Part shown: positions 29,840 through 39,907 of the stretch, in pieces
Layout of the letters: each line of letters starts with the position of its first letter
How positions within the stretch are numbered: position 1 is the first letter of the stretch
Source: Anomaloglossus baeobatrachus
Taxonomy: Eukaryota > Chordata > Amphibia > Anura > Aromobatidae
Length of the DNA: 64,000 nucleotides
Direction: 5' to 3'
Assembly: GCF_048569485.1 (NCBI RefSeq)
Contig: NC_134357.1
Coordinates: 474,356,187-474,420,186, forward strand
Translations under genes and position numbers: made by a program
The notes under the pieces: model-generated
What the model was told of the DNA's origin: nothing
Databases searched by the model: none
Seen by the model: the letters and a program-made list of their open reading frames with translations, nothing else

Positions 29840-31251
29840 ATGGGCATATTTCTTGTAATGTCTGCTATAAAGAACACGGTTTGTCTGACTGTCTCGGTGG
29901 AGAAGAATTCCCTACAGTTAGGACATATTGTGGAGAGCGTGATCATGGAGCTGGGCGGCATTGAGCTGGATAAACTGTTTTGTATGCAGGAGTTTCCATC
30001 TACTGGTCAGTATGACATTTCATTTTATCATGAGGTAGACTGCTTGAATTTTTACCAAGACCTGCAGAGGCACCATGAGCATGAGCATATGAGGTACATT
30101 TCTGTTACGCCCTTATTTTCTGCTGTTGAGAGACCCCTAACTGTTCATATGTATAATCCATTTACTGAGACCACTATGATAAAGGCCTTTTTGGCAAGGT
30201 ACTGTTCCTCTGTGAAAGGTGGCATTCCCCAGAGAAATATCTTTAATGTGTTTAATGGAAATATAAAATTTTGGGTCCGTTTTAGACCTGACCCTAAGGG
30301 TGTTGGAGGTATTATGCACCCCCCGGCCAAGTTTTCAATTTGTGGTAATAGGGGGTTTCTCCATTACCCTGGGCAACCATCCTTTTGCCGAAGTTGTTTC
30401 CGATATGGACGTAATAAAGAAAATTGCCAGCAGAGAATTATCTGCAAAAACTGCAAGAAAGCAGGCCATGAGGCTGCCAACTGCCCCTCCCCCCCTGTAT
30501 GTGACCTGTGTGGGGATGCGGATAATGCATGTAAGTCCTGCCCAACCCTTGGGGATCAGTATGTTCTGGAGAGGAGAAATTTTGACAAGAAACAGGTTAG
30601 ATTTAATGTGTGTGCAAACATTCAACCTTCAAAAATTGTTGAAAAACCTGCAGGAATTGGAATCGAGCCTGTAATGCCTGCTGCAGCGGGGGATTCCCAT
30701 CCTCCGCCTGCTCCTGCTATTGCTGAGCCTGTGTCTGTTGGGGAGTGTAGTGCTCTGCAGGTGGTCACTAATGACTTGCAGGTGCTGCAGGCCTCCGCTG
30801 ATTCTGCACCTGTGCTATGTGAGGTGGCTGAGACTCCAGAAGCTGCTCAGGGGAATGCTGCAATCAGCACTGACTTCCCCCAGCTGAGCAGCCCTGAGAT
30901 GGACACCAGTACTGCTGACCTGTCTGCCCCTGGGGAAATCGCCATGTCATCATCCAAGGAGGACGCTGCAGGAAACAGCAGTATTTCCCTGCTGAGCTAG
31001 TGGCCTGCTTCCACAAGGTGGTCTCTAAGAGAAAAGACAAGAGACCAGTGAAGAGGCTGAAGAATGGGCCACGGGAGAAAGTTGATTTTTACTCCCAAAA
31101 CCCCTTCGAGGTTCTAAGTCCGGACTCCAATGCCAGCATTACTTCTCTTTCAGGGGTCATTGAAGACCCTATATCCCCAGGACAATGCTTCCTATCTAAT
31201 GAAGATGTGGCAGGGTTGGCGGATGTTATCCACTTTGCTAGTGGGACTTGA
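29840..31251 (+). pseudogene. Keno1 ORF1 protein (zinc-knuckle RNA-binding)
   Basis: Open from ATG 29840; an ATG at 29858 (MSAIKNTVCLTVSV) better matches the second copy. The N-terminal two hundred residues are unlike known domains I can name. A cysteine-rich block follows: CRSCFRYGRNKENC, the canonical CX2CX4HX4C knuckle CKNCKKAGHEAANC, and CDLCGDADNACKSC. Then comes a low-complexity acidic tail. The first frame stops at 31000, and the end (VVSKRKDKRPVKRLK...) continues to 31251 in another frame, so one frameshift lies near 30978. ORF1 proteins of Tx1 elements bind the element RNA. Confidence 0.8.
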
Positions 31252-31565
31252 ATGTTTTCTGTTTTGATGCTTTTTTCCTTTAATTTTTCAGCATGGCTTT
31301 ACAACTGAATATTGCCTCTCAGAATGTGAGAGCGTTTCAGTCGTCATATAAGCGTGCGTGTGTTCTTGATTTCTTATCTTCCAAGCATTGTGATGTGGTG
31401 TGTGTGCAGGAATGTGGGCTGAATAGGGAACCTAAGAAGAGTGAGTGGGGTTTTGGGGAGGTGGTGTGGTCATTTTCTGCTATTAATAACAATGATGGGG
31501 TGGGGGTTTTGATTCAAAATAAGGACATTAGGATAAAACATACTGTAATTGTAGAAGAGGGTAGA

Positions 31566-31566
<1 letters not shown>

Positions 31567-31593
<27 letters not shown>
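31567..31593 (+). repeat. GT microsatellite inside the Keno1 endonuclease
   Basis: About 13 GT units encoding alternating Cys-Val within the endonuclease region, keeping the frame. Likely expanded after insertion. Confidence 0.85.
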
Positions 31594-31598
<5 letters not shown>

Positions 31599-33537
31599 TT
31601 ATGTTACAGGGGGTGGGAATTTAAGCTTATTAATATCTATGCCCCTGCTGATAAAAATCAGAGACTCGCCCTTTTTGAGAAATTGCTGTTTTTTTTGCAT
31701 GGGAAGATTCCTATTTTTGTTGTTGGTGATTTAAACTGCATCCTGGACAAAAGGGGCAGAGCCGGTTCATACGTGTCTAAGGTGGAGGTGACCAGAAATT
31801 TATGGAATCGTTTAATTTCAAAGTTTTCTTTTAAGGACGCTGTGGATTCTAAGCCAGGACCCTTTACCTACCATGCAGATGATGGTCAGACCGAGTCCCG
31901 TTTGGACTATTTTTAATTTTCTTCCACTGCGGTAAAGTGTGTTAATTATTTACAAGAAAATGTTTGTTTCTCTAATCATGAGTGTCTGGTGGTGAGTTTT
32001 GAAATTGCTCATTTGTTTTATGGACGTGGTGTGTGGAAAATGAATGTCAGTTTATTGCAGGATGAAAGGGTGAAGGATTTTGTAAGGCAGTATGCATGGT
32101 GGGCTGCAAGGAAAAAAGGGTCTCCAAATTTATTGTTATGGTGGGATTGGGTGAAAGTGAGAATCAGTGTGTTTTTCAGCAAAGCTGGGTACAAGAAAGC
32201 CAGAAAGAGAAGAAATCTGTACAAGTGGCAGAATAGGAGGATTTCCTACCTGCATAAATGCAAATCTCTGGGTCTGGATGTAAAGTATGAGCTGGAGAAA
32301 GCTAAACGTGAGATGAAAGAGAGGAGGGCAGGAAAATTATTCTGAGATCTAAAATTGAGGTGAAGGAGAAGAATGAGAAGTGTACCAGTTTCTTCTTTAA
32401 GCAGATGTGTGGGGGTGGGTGAGAGCTGAATGTAATGTTGGATGAGAATGGTAGTGAGGTGCATGGGAAGGATGTGATCGGTGTAGTGGCTGATTATTAT
32501 AAGTCCCTGTATGGAGTGAAGGACTGCGATCTAGGGGAGGATGAGGAGTTTCTGAATGTGATTGTGAACTTTGTACCTGAATCTGAGTTTCCTTTTTTGC
32601 TGAGTGACATTCCAGAGGATGAAATGAAGGAGGTGATTTTTAAGTCTGCTAAAAACAAGTCTCCAGGGGGCGATGGGATCCCTTGGGAGTTCTATAGTAA
32701 GTATTGGAATATTGTTGGGAAGCATGTGGTGTCTATTAAGAAGTGTTTGTTTTCTGGTTGCAGGATGACTGACAGTATAAAGCAAGGAGTGGTGGTATTG
32801 CTGTTTAAGAAAGGTGACAGGCGAATGGTGGGTAATTGGTGTCCGATCACGCTACTGAATGTGGATTATAAAATATTTGCCAAGCTTTTAGCCAATCGCA
32901 TGAGGGAGGTAATCTCACATGTTATTATGGAGAATCAGAGGTGTGCGGTTCCTAAGAGGAGGATTCATGAGAATGTGATGTTAGTGAGAGATATGATTGG
33001 GGATTGTATGGCGAGGAAGAAAGGGGTGATTGTATGTGTGCTTGATTTTGAGAAGGCGTTTGATAGGGTAGCGCATGTGTAATTGTTTTGTGTGTTAAGG
33101 AAAATGGGTTTTCCAGAGCATTTGCTCAGTTTATTGTATGGGCTTTATGAAGGTGCTAGGAGTAAGATTCAGGTAAATGGCTTTTTTACTGATAGCTTTG
33201 AGATACTTTCTGGGGTTTGGCAGGGGTGCCCGCTCTCACCCATTCTGTTTATTTGTGCTATAGAGCCGTTGTTACAATCTATTAGGAAGGATAAAGTGGT
33301 TAAATGTCTATTGGTTCCGGGTATTGGAGGACAACATGTTAAAGCTTTAGGCTATATGGATGACATTTGTATTCTCTGTGACGTGTCGAGAGTCAAGCTT
33401 CTGGTTAATTTGTTTTGTGTAGCTTCTGCCTTTAAAATTAATTGGGCCAAAAGTAAGATGAAAGGTTTTGGTCTGCCGGGTGTTTTACATGATGATCAGA
33501 TGGAGTGTGTCAATTCCAGTGTTAGGATCTTAGGTAT

Positions 33538-33889
33538 CAGAGAATAGTGGAGAGAGGTGATAGTGCCGTGCCAAAAGATCACTTGTAAAAGTCAGATTAA
33601 CGTGTCTTTATTATTGGCATAGGTCTACGCGTTTCAGGAGCTCTGCTCCCTTCTTCAGGACCGACAAGCATCAAAGAAACATCAAATCTACAATTGTGAC
33701 AGCAGACATACATTAAATAGCCACATTGACGTCACAAGGACCATCCCTCTTGGAAAAAAACGGGCGGGAAACAACTTGGCAATGCAGTAAAGTCATGACG
33801 TCACGAATACATTTACAAATCTAAAAATAAAGATGTAAAGATATGTGTATACAAAGAATCACATGAAATAAATATTAAAATTGATACTC
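33538..33889 (-). mobile_element. 352-bp hammerhead-bearing insert (solo PLE pLTR or retrozyme-like)
   Basis: Flanked by the 14-bp direct repeat AGGATCTTAGGTAT (33524-33537, 33890-33903), so the ends are exact and retroposition-like. It encodes no protein. On the minus strand it has a TGACGTCA-containing upstream part, a GGCGGGAA word, a hammerhead ribozyme (33622-33662) and then an AATAAAGA word before the end. This order matches a PLE pLTR. It could be a solo pLTR, a strongly truncated PLE or a non-autonomous ribozyme element moved by a PLE. Confidence 0.75.
33622..33662 (-). ncRNA. Hammerhead ribozyme, type I-like
   Basis: On the minus strand: stem I arm GGTC, core box CTGAAGA (fits CTGANGA), stem II GGAGC/GCTCC with an AGA loop, core box GAAAC, a minimal GCG stem III, then GTA and the partner arm GACC. 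All conserved core positions I can check are present, and stems I and II pair exactly. Minimal stem III is usual for hammerheads of PLEs, which may cleave as dimers (established knowledge). Confidence 0.75.
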
Positions 33890-34868
33890 AGGATCTTAGG
33901 TATGGATTTTGATGAAGAGTTGAAAGGTAAGGAAAGTTGGGAGGAGTTAGGGGGTAAAATAGCAAAAAAAATTGGAGTTCTGGAGGTTGAGGGATTTGTC
34001 TTTTACAGGAAAAGTCTTGATTGTGAAGAGTATAATTTTGCCTATGATACTTTATATTGCTTTGGTGTTTCCCCCATCAACTGTGGTTTTGAAAAAGAAA
34101 AATCGGGTGCTTTTCTTGTTTTTGTGGGGATGTGGAATGGAAAGGGCGAAACAGGAGATATAGATGAAAAAGAAAAAGCATGGTGGTTTGGATTTTCCGA
34201 ACTTGGAGGTTTTTATCGGGATAAACTATGTGGCTTTTTTCTATGAGTTTTTTCCCAAAGACACTAAAGCCTCTTGTATGTTGAGGTATCAAGCAGGTTC
34301 TATGCTAGGAAGGTTGAAGTGGACTAAGGAAGCCTTTTGCCTTCATTTGTCCTGAGTGGTACCTGTTTGTGGAGATGTTTGTGAAGAAGTTCAGACTTGA
34401 GAAGTTTACTGTGAGTCAGTTCATGAAAGAGAAAAAGGAGATAAAAAGGTTTTGTGTGGACGGTTATGCATGTGGTATCAGTGGTTTGAAATCTGGTTAG
34501 TATGAGGAAGTATGTGAAAAACTGGAAAAGTATGAGGTCTCTAACAAACAGAAAGATCTGTTATAGATGTCTTGGCATGGCTGCCGGTAAGATCTGTTCA
34601 GAAGAGGAGGGGATTGGTACCCTCATAGAGGTTCCAGAGAACTGGATGTGGTGATACTGAGGATGTTGAACATGTTTTCTGGTCTTGTGGACATGCGAAG
34701 GATGTATGGAGTAATTTGGGTAAGTTGTGTTGGAGTTGACGGGTGTAAGAGCTTTAACAGCTAAACAGCTGGTTATGTTTGGTTTGTGTAGCTTGAGCAC
34801 GAGGAAAGAACGAGTGTTTTGGTTATTTCTGGCATGTGAAGGAAGTTCTGTGGAATACCAGGAATGTA

Positions 34869-36507
34869 CAGTCAGGGCCAGAAATATTTGGACAGTGACA
34901 CAAGTTTTGTTATTTTAGCTGTTTACAAAAACATGTTCAGAAATACAATTATATATATAATATGGGCTGAAAGTGCACACTCCCAGCTGCAATATGAGTT
35001 TTCACATCCAAATCGGAGAAAGGGTTTAGGAATCATAGCTCTGTAAAAGCATAGCCTCCTCTTTTTCAAGGGACCAAAAGTAATTGGACAAGGGACTCTA
35101 AGGGCTGCAATTAACTCTGAAGGTGTCTCCCTCGTTAACCTGTAATCAATGTAGTAGTTAAAAGGTCTGGGGTTGATTACAGGTGTGTGGTTTTGAATTT
35201 GGAAGTTGTTGCTGTGACCAGACAACATGCAGTCTAAGGAACTCTCAATTCAGGGGAAGCAGAACATCCTGAGGCTGAAAAAAAAGAAAAAATCCATCAG
35301 AGAGATAGCAGACATGCTTGGAGTAGCAAAATCAACAGTCGGGTACATTCTGAGAAAAAAGGAATTGACTGGTGAGCTTGGGAACTCAAAAAGGCCTGGG
35401 CGTCCACGGATGACAACAGTGGTGGATGATCGCCGCATACTTTCTTTGGTGAAGAAGAACCCGTTCACAACATCAACTGAAGTCCAGAACACTCTCAGTG
35501 AAGTAGGTGTATCTATCTCTAAGTCAACAGTAAAGAGAAGACTCCGTGAAAGTAAATACAAAGGGTTCACATCTAGATGCAAACCATTCATCAATTCCAA
35601 AAATAGACAGGCCAGAGTTAAATTTGCTGAAAAACACCTCATGAAGCCAGCTCAGTTCTAGAAAAGTATTCTATGGACAGATGAGACAAAGATCAACCTG
35701 TACCAGAATGATGGGAAGAAAAAAGTTTGGAGAAGAAAGGGAACGGCACATGATCCAAGGCACACCACATCCTCTGTAAAACATGGTGGAGGCAACGTGA
35801 TGGCATGGGCATGCATGGCTTTCAATGGCACTGGGTCACTTGTGTTTATTGATGACATAACAGCAGACAAGAGTAGCCGGATGAATTCTGAAGTGTACCG
35901 GGATATACTTTCAGCCCAGATTCAGCCAAATGCCGCAAAGTTGATCGGACGGCGCTTCATAGTACAGATGGACAATGACCCCAAGCATACAGCCAAAGCT
36001 ACCCAGGAGTTCATGAGTGCAAAAAAGTGGAACATGCTGCAATGGCCAAGTCAATCACCAGATCTTAACCCAATTGAGCATGCATTTCACTTGCTCAAAT
36101 CCATACTTAAGACGGAAAGACCCACAAACAAGCAAGACCTGAAGGCTGCGGCTGTAAAGCATTAAGAAGGAGGAAACCCAGCGTTTGGTGATGTCCATGG
36201 GTTCCAGACTTAAGGCAGTGATCGCCTCCAAAGGATTCGCAACAAAATATTGAAACTAAAAGTTTTTTTTTGGGTTTGGTTTATTTTTCCAATTACTTTT
36301 GACCTCCTAAAATGTGGAGTGTTTGTAAAGAAATGTGTACAATTCCTACAATTTCTATCAGATATTTTTGTTCAAACCTTCAAATTAAACGTTACAATCT
36401 GCACTTGAATTCTGTTGTAGAGATTTCATTTCAAATCCAATGTGGTGGCATGCAGAGCCCAACTCGCGAAAATTGTGTCACTGTCCAAATATTTCTGGAC
36501 CTAACTG
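34869..36507 (+). mobile_element. Tc1-like transposon, family T1 copy 3 (broken)
   Basis: Ends CAGTCAGGGCCAGAAATATT and AATATTTCTGGACCTAACTG, flanked by TA at 34867-34868 and 36508-36509. Inserted into the 3' part of Keno1. Shares the left-end variant with copy 2. Confidence 0.95.
35227..36252 (+). pseudogene. Tc1-like transposase, stop and small deletion
   Basis: Same frame start as the intact copy (MQSKELSIQGKQNILRL). A TAG at 35659-35661 replaces the tryptophan of QFWKSILW, at the identical position to copy 2. Near 36160 an 11-base loss within GCTGTAAAGGCCTGGCAAAG shifts the frame and ends translation at 36163-36165. Catalytic codons WTDETK, MDNDPKHT and NPIEHAF remain in the DNA. Confidence 0.9.
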
Positions 36508-36846
36508 TATATAGGAATGAGAGTTTTGAAGTGAGAGATTGTGTCAGGATGGTTTTGGACAAATTGTATTTCTGCTATAAATGGGATGGTGAAAGAGGTA
36601 TGGATGCTGAGGGTGAATGGAAATTTCTGAAATGGAAGCACTGGGTGTAATGGTTTTTACTTTTCTGCTTTTGGTTACTGATTTACGGCTATGGGTGTGT
36701 TATACACATTTTTATCACTCTTTTGAAATAAAATGGCCATGAGGATGAGTTTACGTTGCATACGGATAAGTTGTGAAACCACTCAGAGGTGACACTTCTG
36801 ATTCTGGATGATTACGCAACCTAAATGGTTTTTAAAAAAAAAAAAA

Positions 36847-36985
36847 ATCAGTTCTTATCAGTTTAATATCTGATACGTCCCCTATCTGGGGGTTATATAT
36901 TAAATGGATTTTTAGAACAGGGATATGGAAGAAGAGCTTGATCTGTCCACTCCACGCATTGACCTGGTATTGCAGTACCTCCAGG
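36847..36985 (+). pseudogene. U2 snRNA gene, nucleotides about 38-176 (remnant 2, 3' part)
   Basis: GTTCTTATCAGTTTAATATC, then TGATACGTCC, the Sm-site region ending ATGGATTTTT and the 3' stem GACCTGGTATTGCAGTACCT are all recognisable, with several substitutions. The last 10-12 U2 nucleotides and the 3' box seen after remnant 1 are missing: CCAGG is followed directly by spacer TAGCAGAATTGA. Confidence 0.92.
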
Positions 36986-38010
36986 TAGCAGAATTGAATT
37001 TAAATGATTGACTAATTAATTTATTGAAAACAAGCAGGCTAATTTGCTCAATTTGGCTAATTACTGTAACTTTTTAGAATTTTCCCTTCTTTTTTTTCTT
37101 TCAGTTTTTCCCGCTTTGGTCGAAAGCTGCGCCAAAGAGCAAACCCTTGACTGAACTTGGCGAACTCTGTTTGCTTCGGTGCAGTATCCTGCAAAAGGAG
37201 AGGTCATGATAGGGATTTAGCTTATGAGCCCAATTGGGGACAGCCACGGATGACTAATGTATTGCACAGAGCTGCGATTCATGATAATGTAACAAAAGCA
37301 ATGTATAATAACAATGGGCATTATAATATTAACAATACTATTAATTATTAATAATAAAAATAATTTGTAATAGCAAAACACAAGTTTCCTTTAAGTTTTG
37401 TTTAATAAATTTTTGTTTGTTTAACTTTGTTTTTCCTTTGGACAGTCAGTAGAAAGAGACCGAACACTGGCATGTCACAATGCAGCCAGAACGTCAGAAG
37501 AATGTTCGCGTGTCACAATGCAGCCACCCCTTCTGGTGTGTCACAATACTTGATGACCTCACAATAAGGCCTCTGCCTATACAGCCAGCTGAGCAGGAGT
37601 AATTGGTCAGTGGTTGGCGGAGTGTGCGATGGAAAGGAGGGGAGGCTGAGAGAGGGTGGAATGGCTTGCTGGGGTTACGGATGGAGAGGGTGGAATGGCT
37701 TGCTGGGGTTACGGATGGAGAGGGTGGAATGGCTTGCTAGGGTTACGGATGGAGAGGGTGGAATGGCTTGCTAGGGTTACGGATGGAGAGGGTGACTGTG
37801 AAGGAAAGGCAAGCAGTCAGTCTATGTTTGTGACATGAATTGGAAAGAGCGAAAGGAGGAAGAGGGATGGGCTTTTCCAAAAGGAGGAGTTAGTTAGATT
37901 CATGGCAGTGGGCGGCAGCTGAAAAAAGCACAAGAGGTCTTGTTTTTGCTCTGCAAAACAGCCTTTTTAATGTCTTTGTTAGGTGACAAGATGTTTTCTA
38001 AAGTCATGGG
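36986..38010 (+). other. U2 tandem-array spacer 2, with a 34-bp repeat
   Basis: Homologous to spacer 1 along its length. It contains four copies of a 34-bp unit (AGGGTGGAATGGCTTGCT..., at 37653, 37687, 37721 and 37755) where spacer 1 has only diverged single-copy sequence. No coding region is convincing; the open frame over the array is a repeat by-product. Confidence 0.8.
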
Positions 38011-38045
38011 TTTGTCTCCATTTCCCTAAGATGTGGCCAGCATAG
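38011..38045 (+). promoter_or_regulatory. Candidate U2 proximal sequence element (third unit)
   Basis: TTTGTCTCCATTTCCCTAAG plus GATGTGGCCAGCATAG at -72 to -38 of the next U2 start, the same spacing as at 29654. A GGGCGG word lies further upstream at about 37911. Confidence 0.65.
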
Positions 38046-38082
38046 GCCAAGGTGTAACGCAAAGTTGAAACCATTTTGGGTT

Positions 38083-38110
38083 ATCGCTTCTCGGCCTTTT
38101 AGCTAAGATC
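38083..38110 (+). pseudogene. U2 snRNA gene, first 28 nucleotides (remnant 3)
   Basis: ATCGCTTCTCGGCCTTTTAG and CTAAGATC: U2 nucleotides 1-28 with one G-to-A change at position 19. Keno2 starts at the next base, the same junction as remnant 2. No 3' part of this gene is found in the window. Confidence 0.92.
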
Positions 38111-39507
38111 CAGTGAGGGAAATCTTGCTGGGTCTGGGCTGTGGGTCTTTCCATGGAAGGCGACTTCCGTGCTGAAGGTTGCGATCGTATGCCCTGGGAA
38201 TTTTTCTAGGAATGGCTACAGTGAAGAATACTGTTCGTCTAACTGTAGCGGCGGCGAACTCGTCTTTGCAATTAGGACACATTGTGGAGAACGACGTCAT
38301 GGACCTGGGTGGCACTGAACTGGACAAGGTCTTTTGCATGCAAGAATTTCCATCCTCCAGTACAATATTTTTTTTATCATGAGGAAGACTGCCTTAATTT
38401 CTATAAAGACCTGTAGAGGCACCACAACCACCAGCATGAGGTACATTTCTGATAAGTCTTTGTTTTCTGCTGTTGAGAGACCCCTCACTGTCTATATGTT
38501 TAACCCACTTATTGAGCCCACCATGATTAAGGCCTTTTTGCAAGGTACTTTTCCTCTGTGAAGAGTGGCATTGCACAGAAAAAATTTTTTGTTTTCAATG
38601 CCAATATAAAGTTTTGGGTTCCCTTTAGACTTGACCTATAGGGTGTTGGCGGGATTATGAACCCCCCGGCTAAAATTTTAATCGGCGGTAATAGAGGGTT
38701 TCTCCACTAAGCTGGACAACCATCTTTTTGCCGCAGTTTTTTCTGGTATGGACATGTAAAGGACATGTAAAGGAGAATTGCCAGCAGTGGGTTACCTGCA
38801 GAAACTGTAAGAAAACAGGGCATGATGCTTCCACTTGCCCATTAACCCATGTGTGACTTCTATGGGGATGCGGATCACACATGCAAGTCCTGCCCGACCC
38901 TTAATGATCAGTATGTTCTTGAGAGGGAGCATTTTGACAAAAGACTGGCTAGGTTTAATATCAGTGCTAATATCCAAACTGTGAAAGTTGGTGAAATTGT
39001 ACAGCCTGTATGAAAGTTGGTGAAACTGCTTGAATTGTACAGACTTTATTGCTTGCTTCAGAGGTGAATTCCCATTCTCCACCTCCTCCTACAATTGGTG
39101 AAAGTGTGTCAGTTGTGGAGAGTAGTACTGTGCAGGTGGTTACTAATGACGTGCGGGTGGTTACTAATGACGTGCGGGTGGTTACTAATGAGGTGCAGGT
39201 GCCATGATTGGAACCTAATTCTACACCTGTGGTATGCAAAGTAGCTGAGACTCCTGAATCTGCTTAGGGGAATGCTGGGAACAGCACTGGCTTCCCACAG
39301 CTGAGCAGCCCTGAGATGGAGACCAATACTGCTGAATTGTCAGCACCTGAGCAGATTAACATGTCCTCATCTGAGGAGGAAGGTGCTTGTAAGAGTAAAT
39401 ACTCACCTGCTGAGCTTGTTGCCTGCTTCCGTATAGTGGTCTCTCAGAAAAGAGACAGAAGACCAGTGAAAAGGTTGAAAATGGATAAAATTGGTATTTT
39501 TTCCACA
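38111..39507 (+). mobile_element. Keno2: second U2-targeted LINE, 5' part
   Basis: Starts CCAGTGAGGGAAATCTTGCT, matching the first bases of Keno1 (CCAGTGAGGGAAACCTTGCT), at the same U2 position. ORF1-like coding continues to 39507, where a Tc1 is inserted. No ORF2 of this copy appears beyond the Tc1. Confidence 0.85.
38212..39507 (+). pseudogene. Keno2 ORF1 remnant
   Basis: From ATG 38212 (MATVKNTVRLTVAAANSS) it aligns with Keno1 ORF1. VFCMQEFPSS, RYISDKSLFSAVERPLTV and degenerate zinc-knuckle words (CRNCKKTGHDASTC near 38800) are visible. Several frame changes and stops break it. A 21-bp unit (GTGCGGGTGGTTACTAATGAC) is repeated three times near 39130-39195, absent from Keno1. The tail SPAELVACFRIVVSQK reads in frame. 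Confidence 0.75.
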
Positions 39508-39907
39508 TACAGTCATATGAAAAAGTTTGGGCACCCCTATTAATGTTTACCTTTTTTCTTTATAACAATTTGGATTTTTGCAACAGCTATTTCAGTTTGA
39601 TATATCTAATAATTGATGGACTCAGTAATATTTCTGGATTGAAATGAGGTTTGTTGTACTAACAGAAAATGTGCAATCCGCATTTAAACAAAATTTGACC
39701 GGTGCAAATGTATGGGCACTCTTATCAATTTCTTGATTTGAACACTGGTAACTACTTTTTGCTGACTTACTAAAGCACTAAATTGGTTTTGTAACCTCAT
39801 TGCGCTTTGAACTTCATAGGCAGGTGTATCCAATCATGAGAAAAGGTATTTAAGGTGGCCACTTGCAAGTTGCTCTCCTATTTGAATCTCTTATGAAGAG
39901 TGGCATC

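Larger units (their letters stand above)
31293..36650 (+). pseudogene. Keno1 ORF2 protein (APE endonuclease, RT)
   Basis: Starts at ATG 31293, NIASQNVRAF, an APE-like endonuclease with CVQECG, VVGDLNC and ESRLDY blocks. RT blocks: NKSPGGDGIPWEFY (near 32660), PITLLNVDYKIFAK (near 32850), DFEKAFDRV (near 33045), GCPLSPILF (near 33224) and the catalytic YMDD near 33354. After the hammerhead insert comes LGMDFDEE and then ILPMILYIALVFPPST. The last codons (GEWKFLKWKHWV, stop 36648-36650) follow the Tc1. Stops occur at 31914, 33080 and 34161, with frame changes near 32343 and 33990. The enzyme would choose the U2 site through its endonuclease. Confidence 0.82.
29754..36846 (+). mobile_element. 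Keno1: U2-targeted Tx1-clade LINE
   Basis: A near full-length LINE lies between U2 nucleotides 28 and about 38, in the same orientation as U2. It has a short 5' leader, ORF1 with zinc knuckles, ORF2 with APE endonuclease, RT and C-terminal domain, a short 3' UTR and an A-run against the U2 3' part. Keno is the named LINE family of the Tx1 group that inserts into U2 genes (established knowledge); target site and clade agree. It is interrupted by a hammerhead-bearing insert (33538-33889) and a Tc1 (34869-36507). Confidence 0.88.

Noticed and set aside
36847-36985. Functional U2 gene
   Set aside because: The first 37 nucleotides and the last 10-12 are absent here, the 5' part is 7 kb away across Keno1, and the 3' box is missing.
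37656-37838. Small gene in the U2 spacer
   Set aside because: The frame follows the 34-bp tandem repeat and is absent from the homologous spacer 1.
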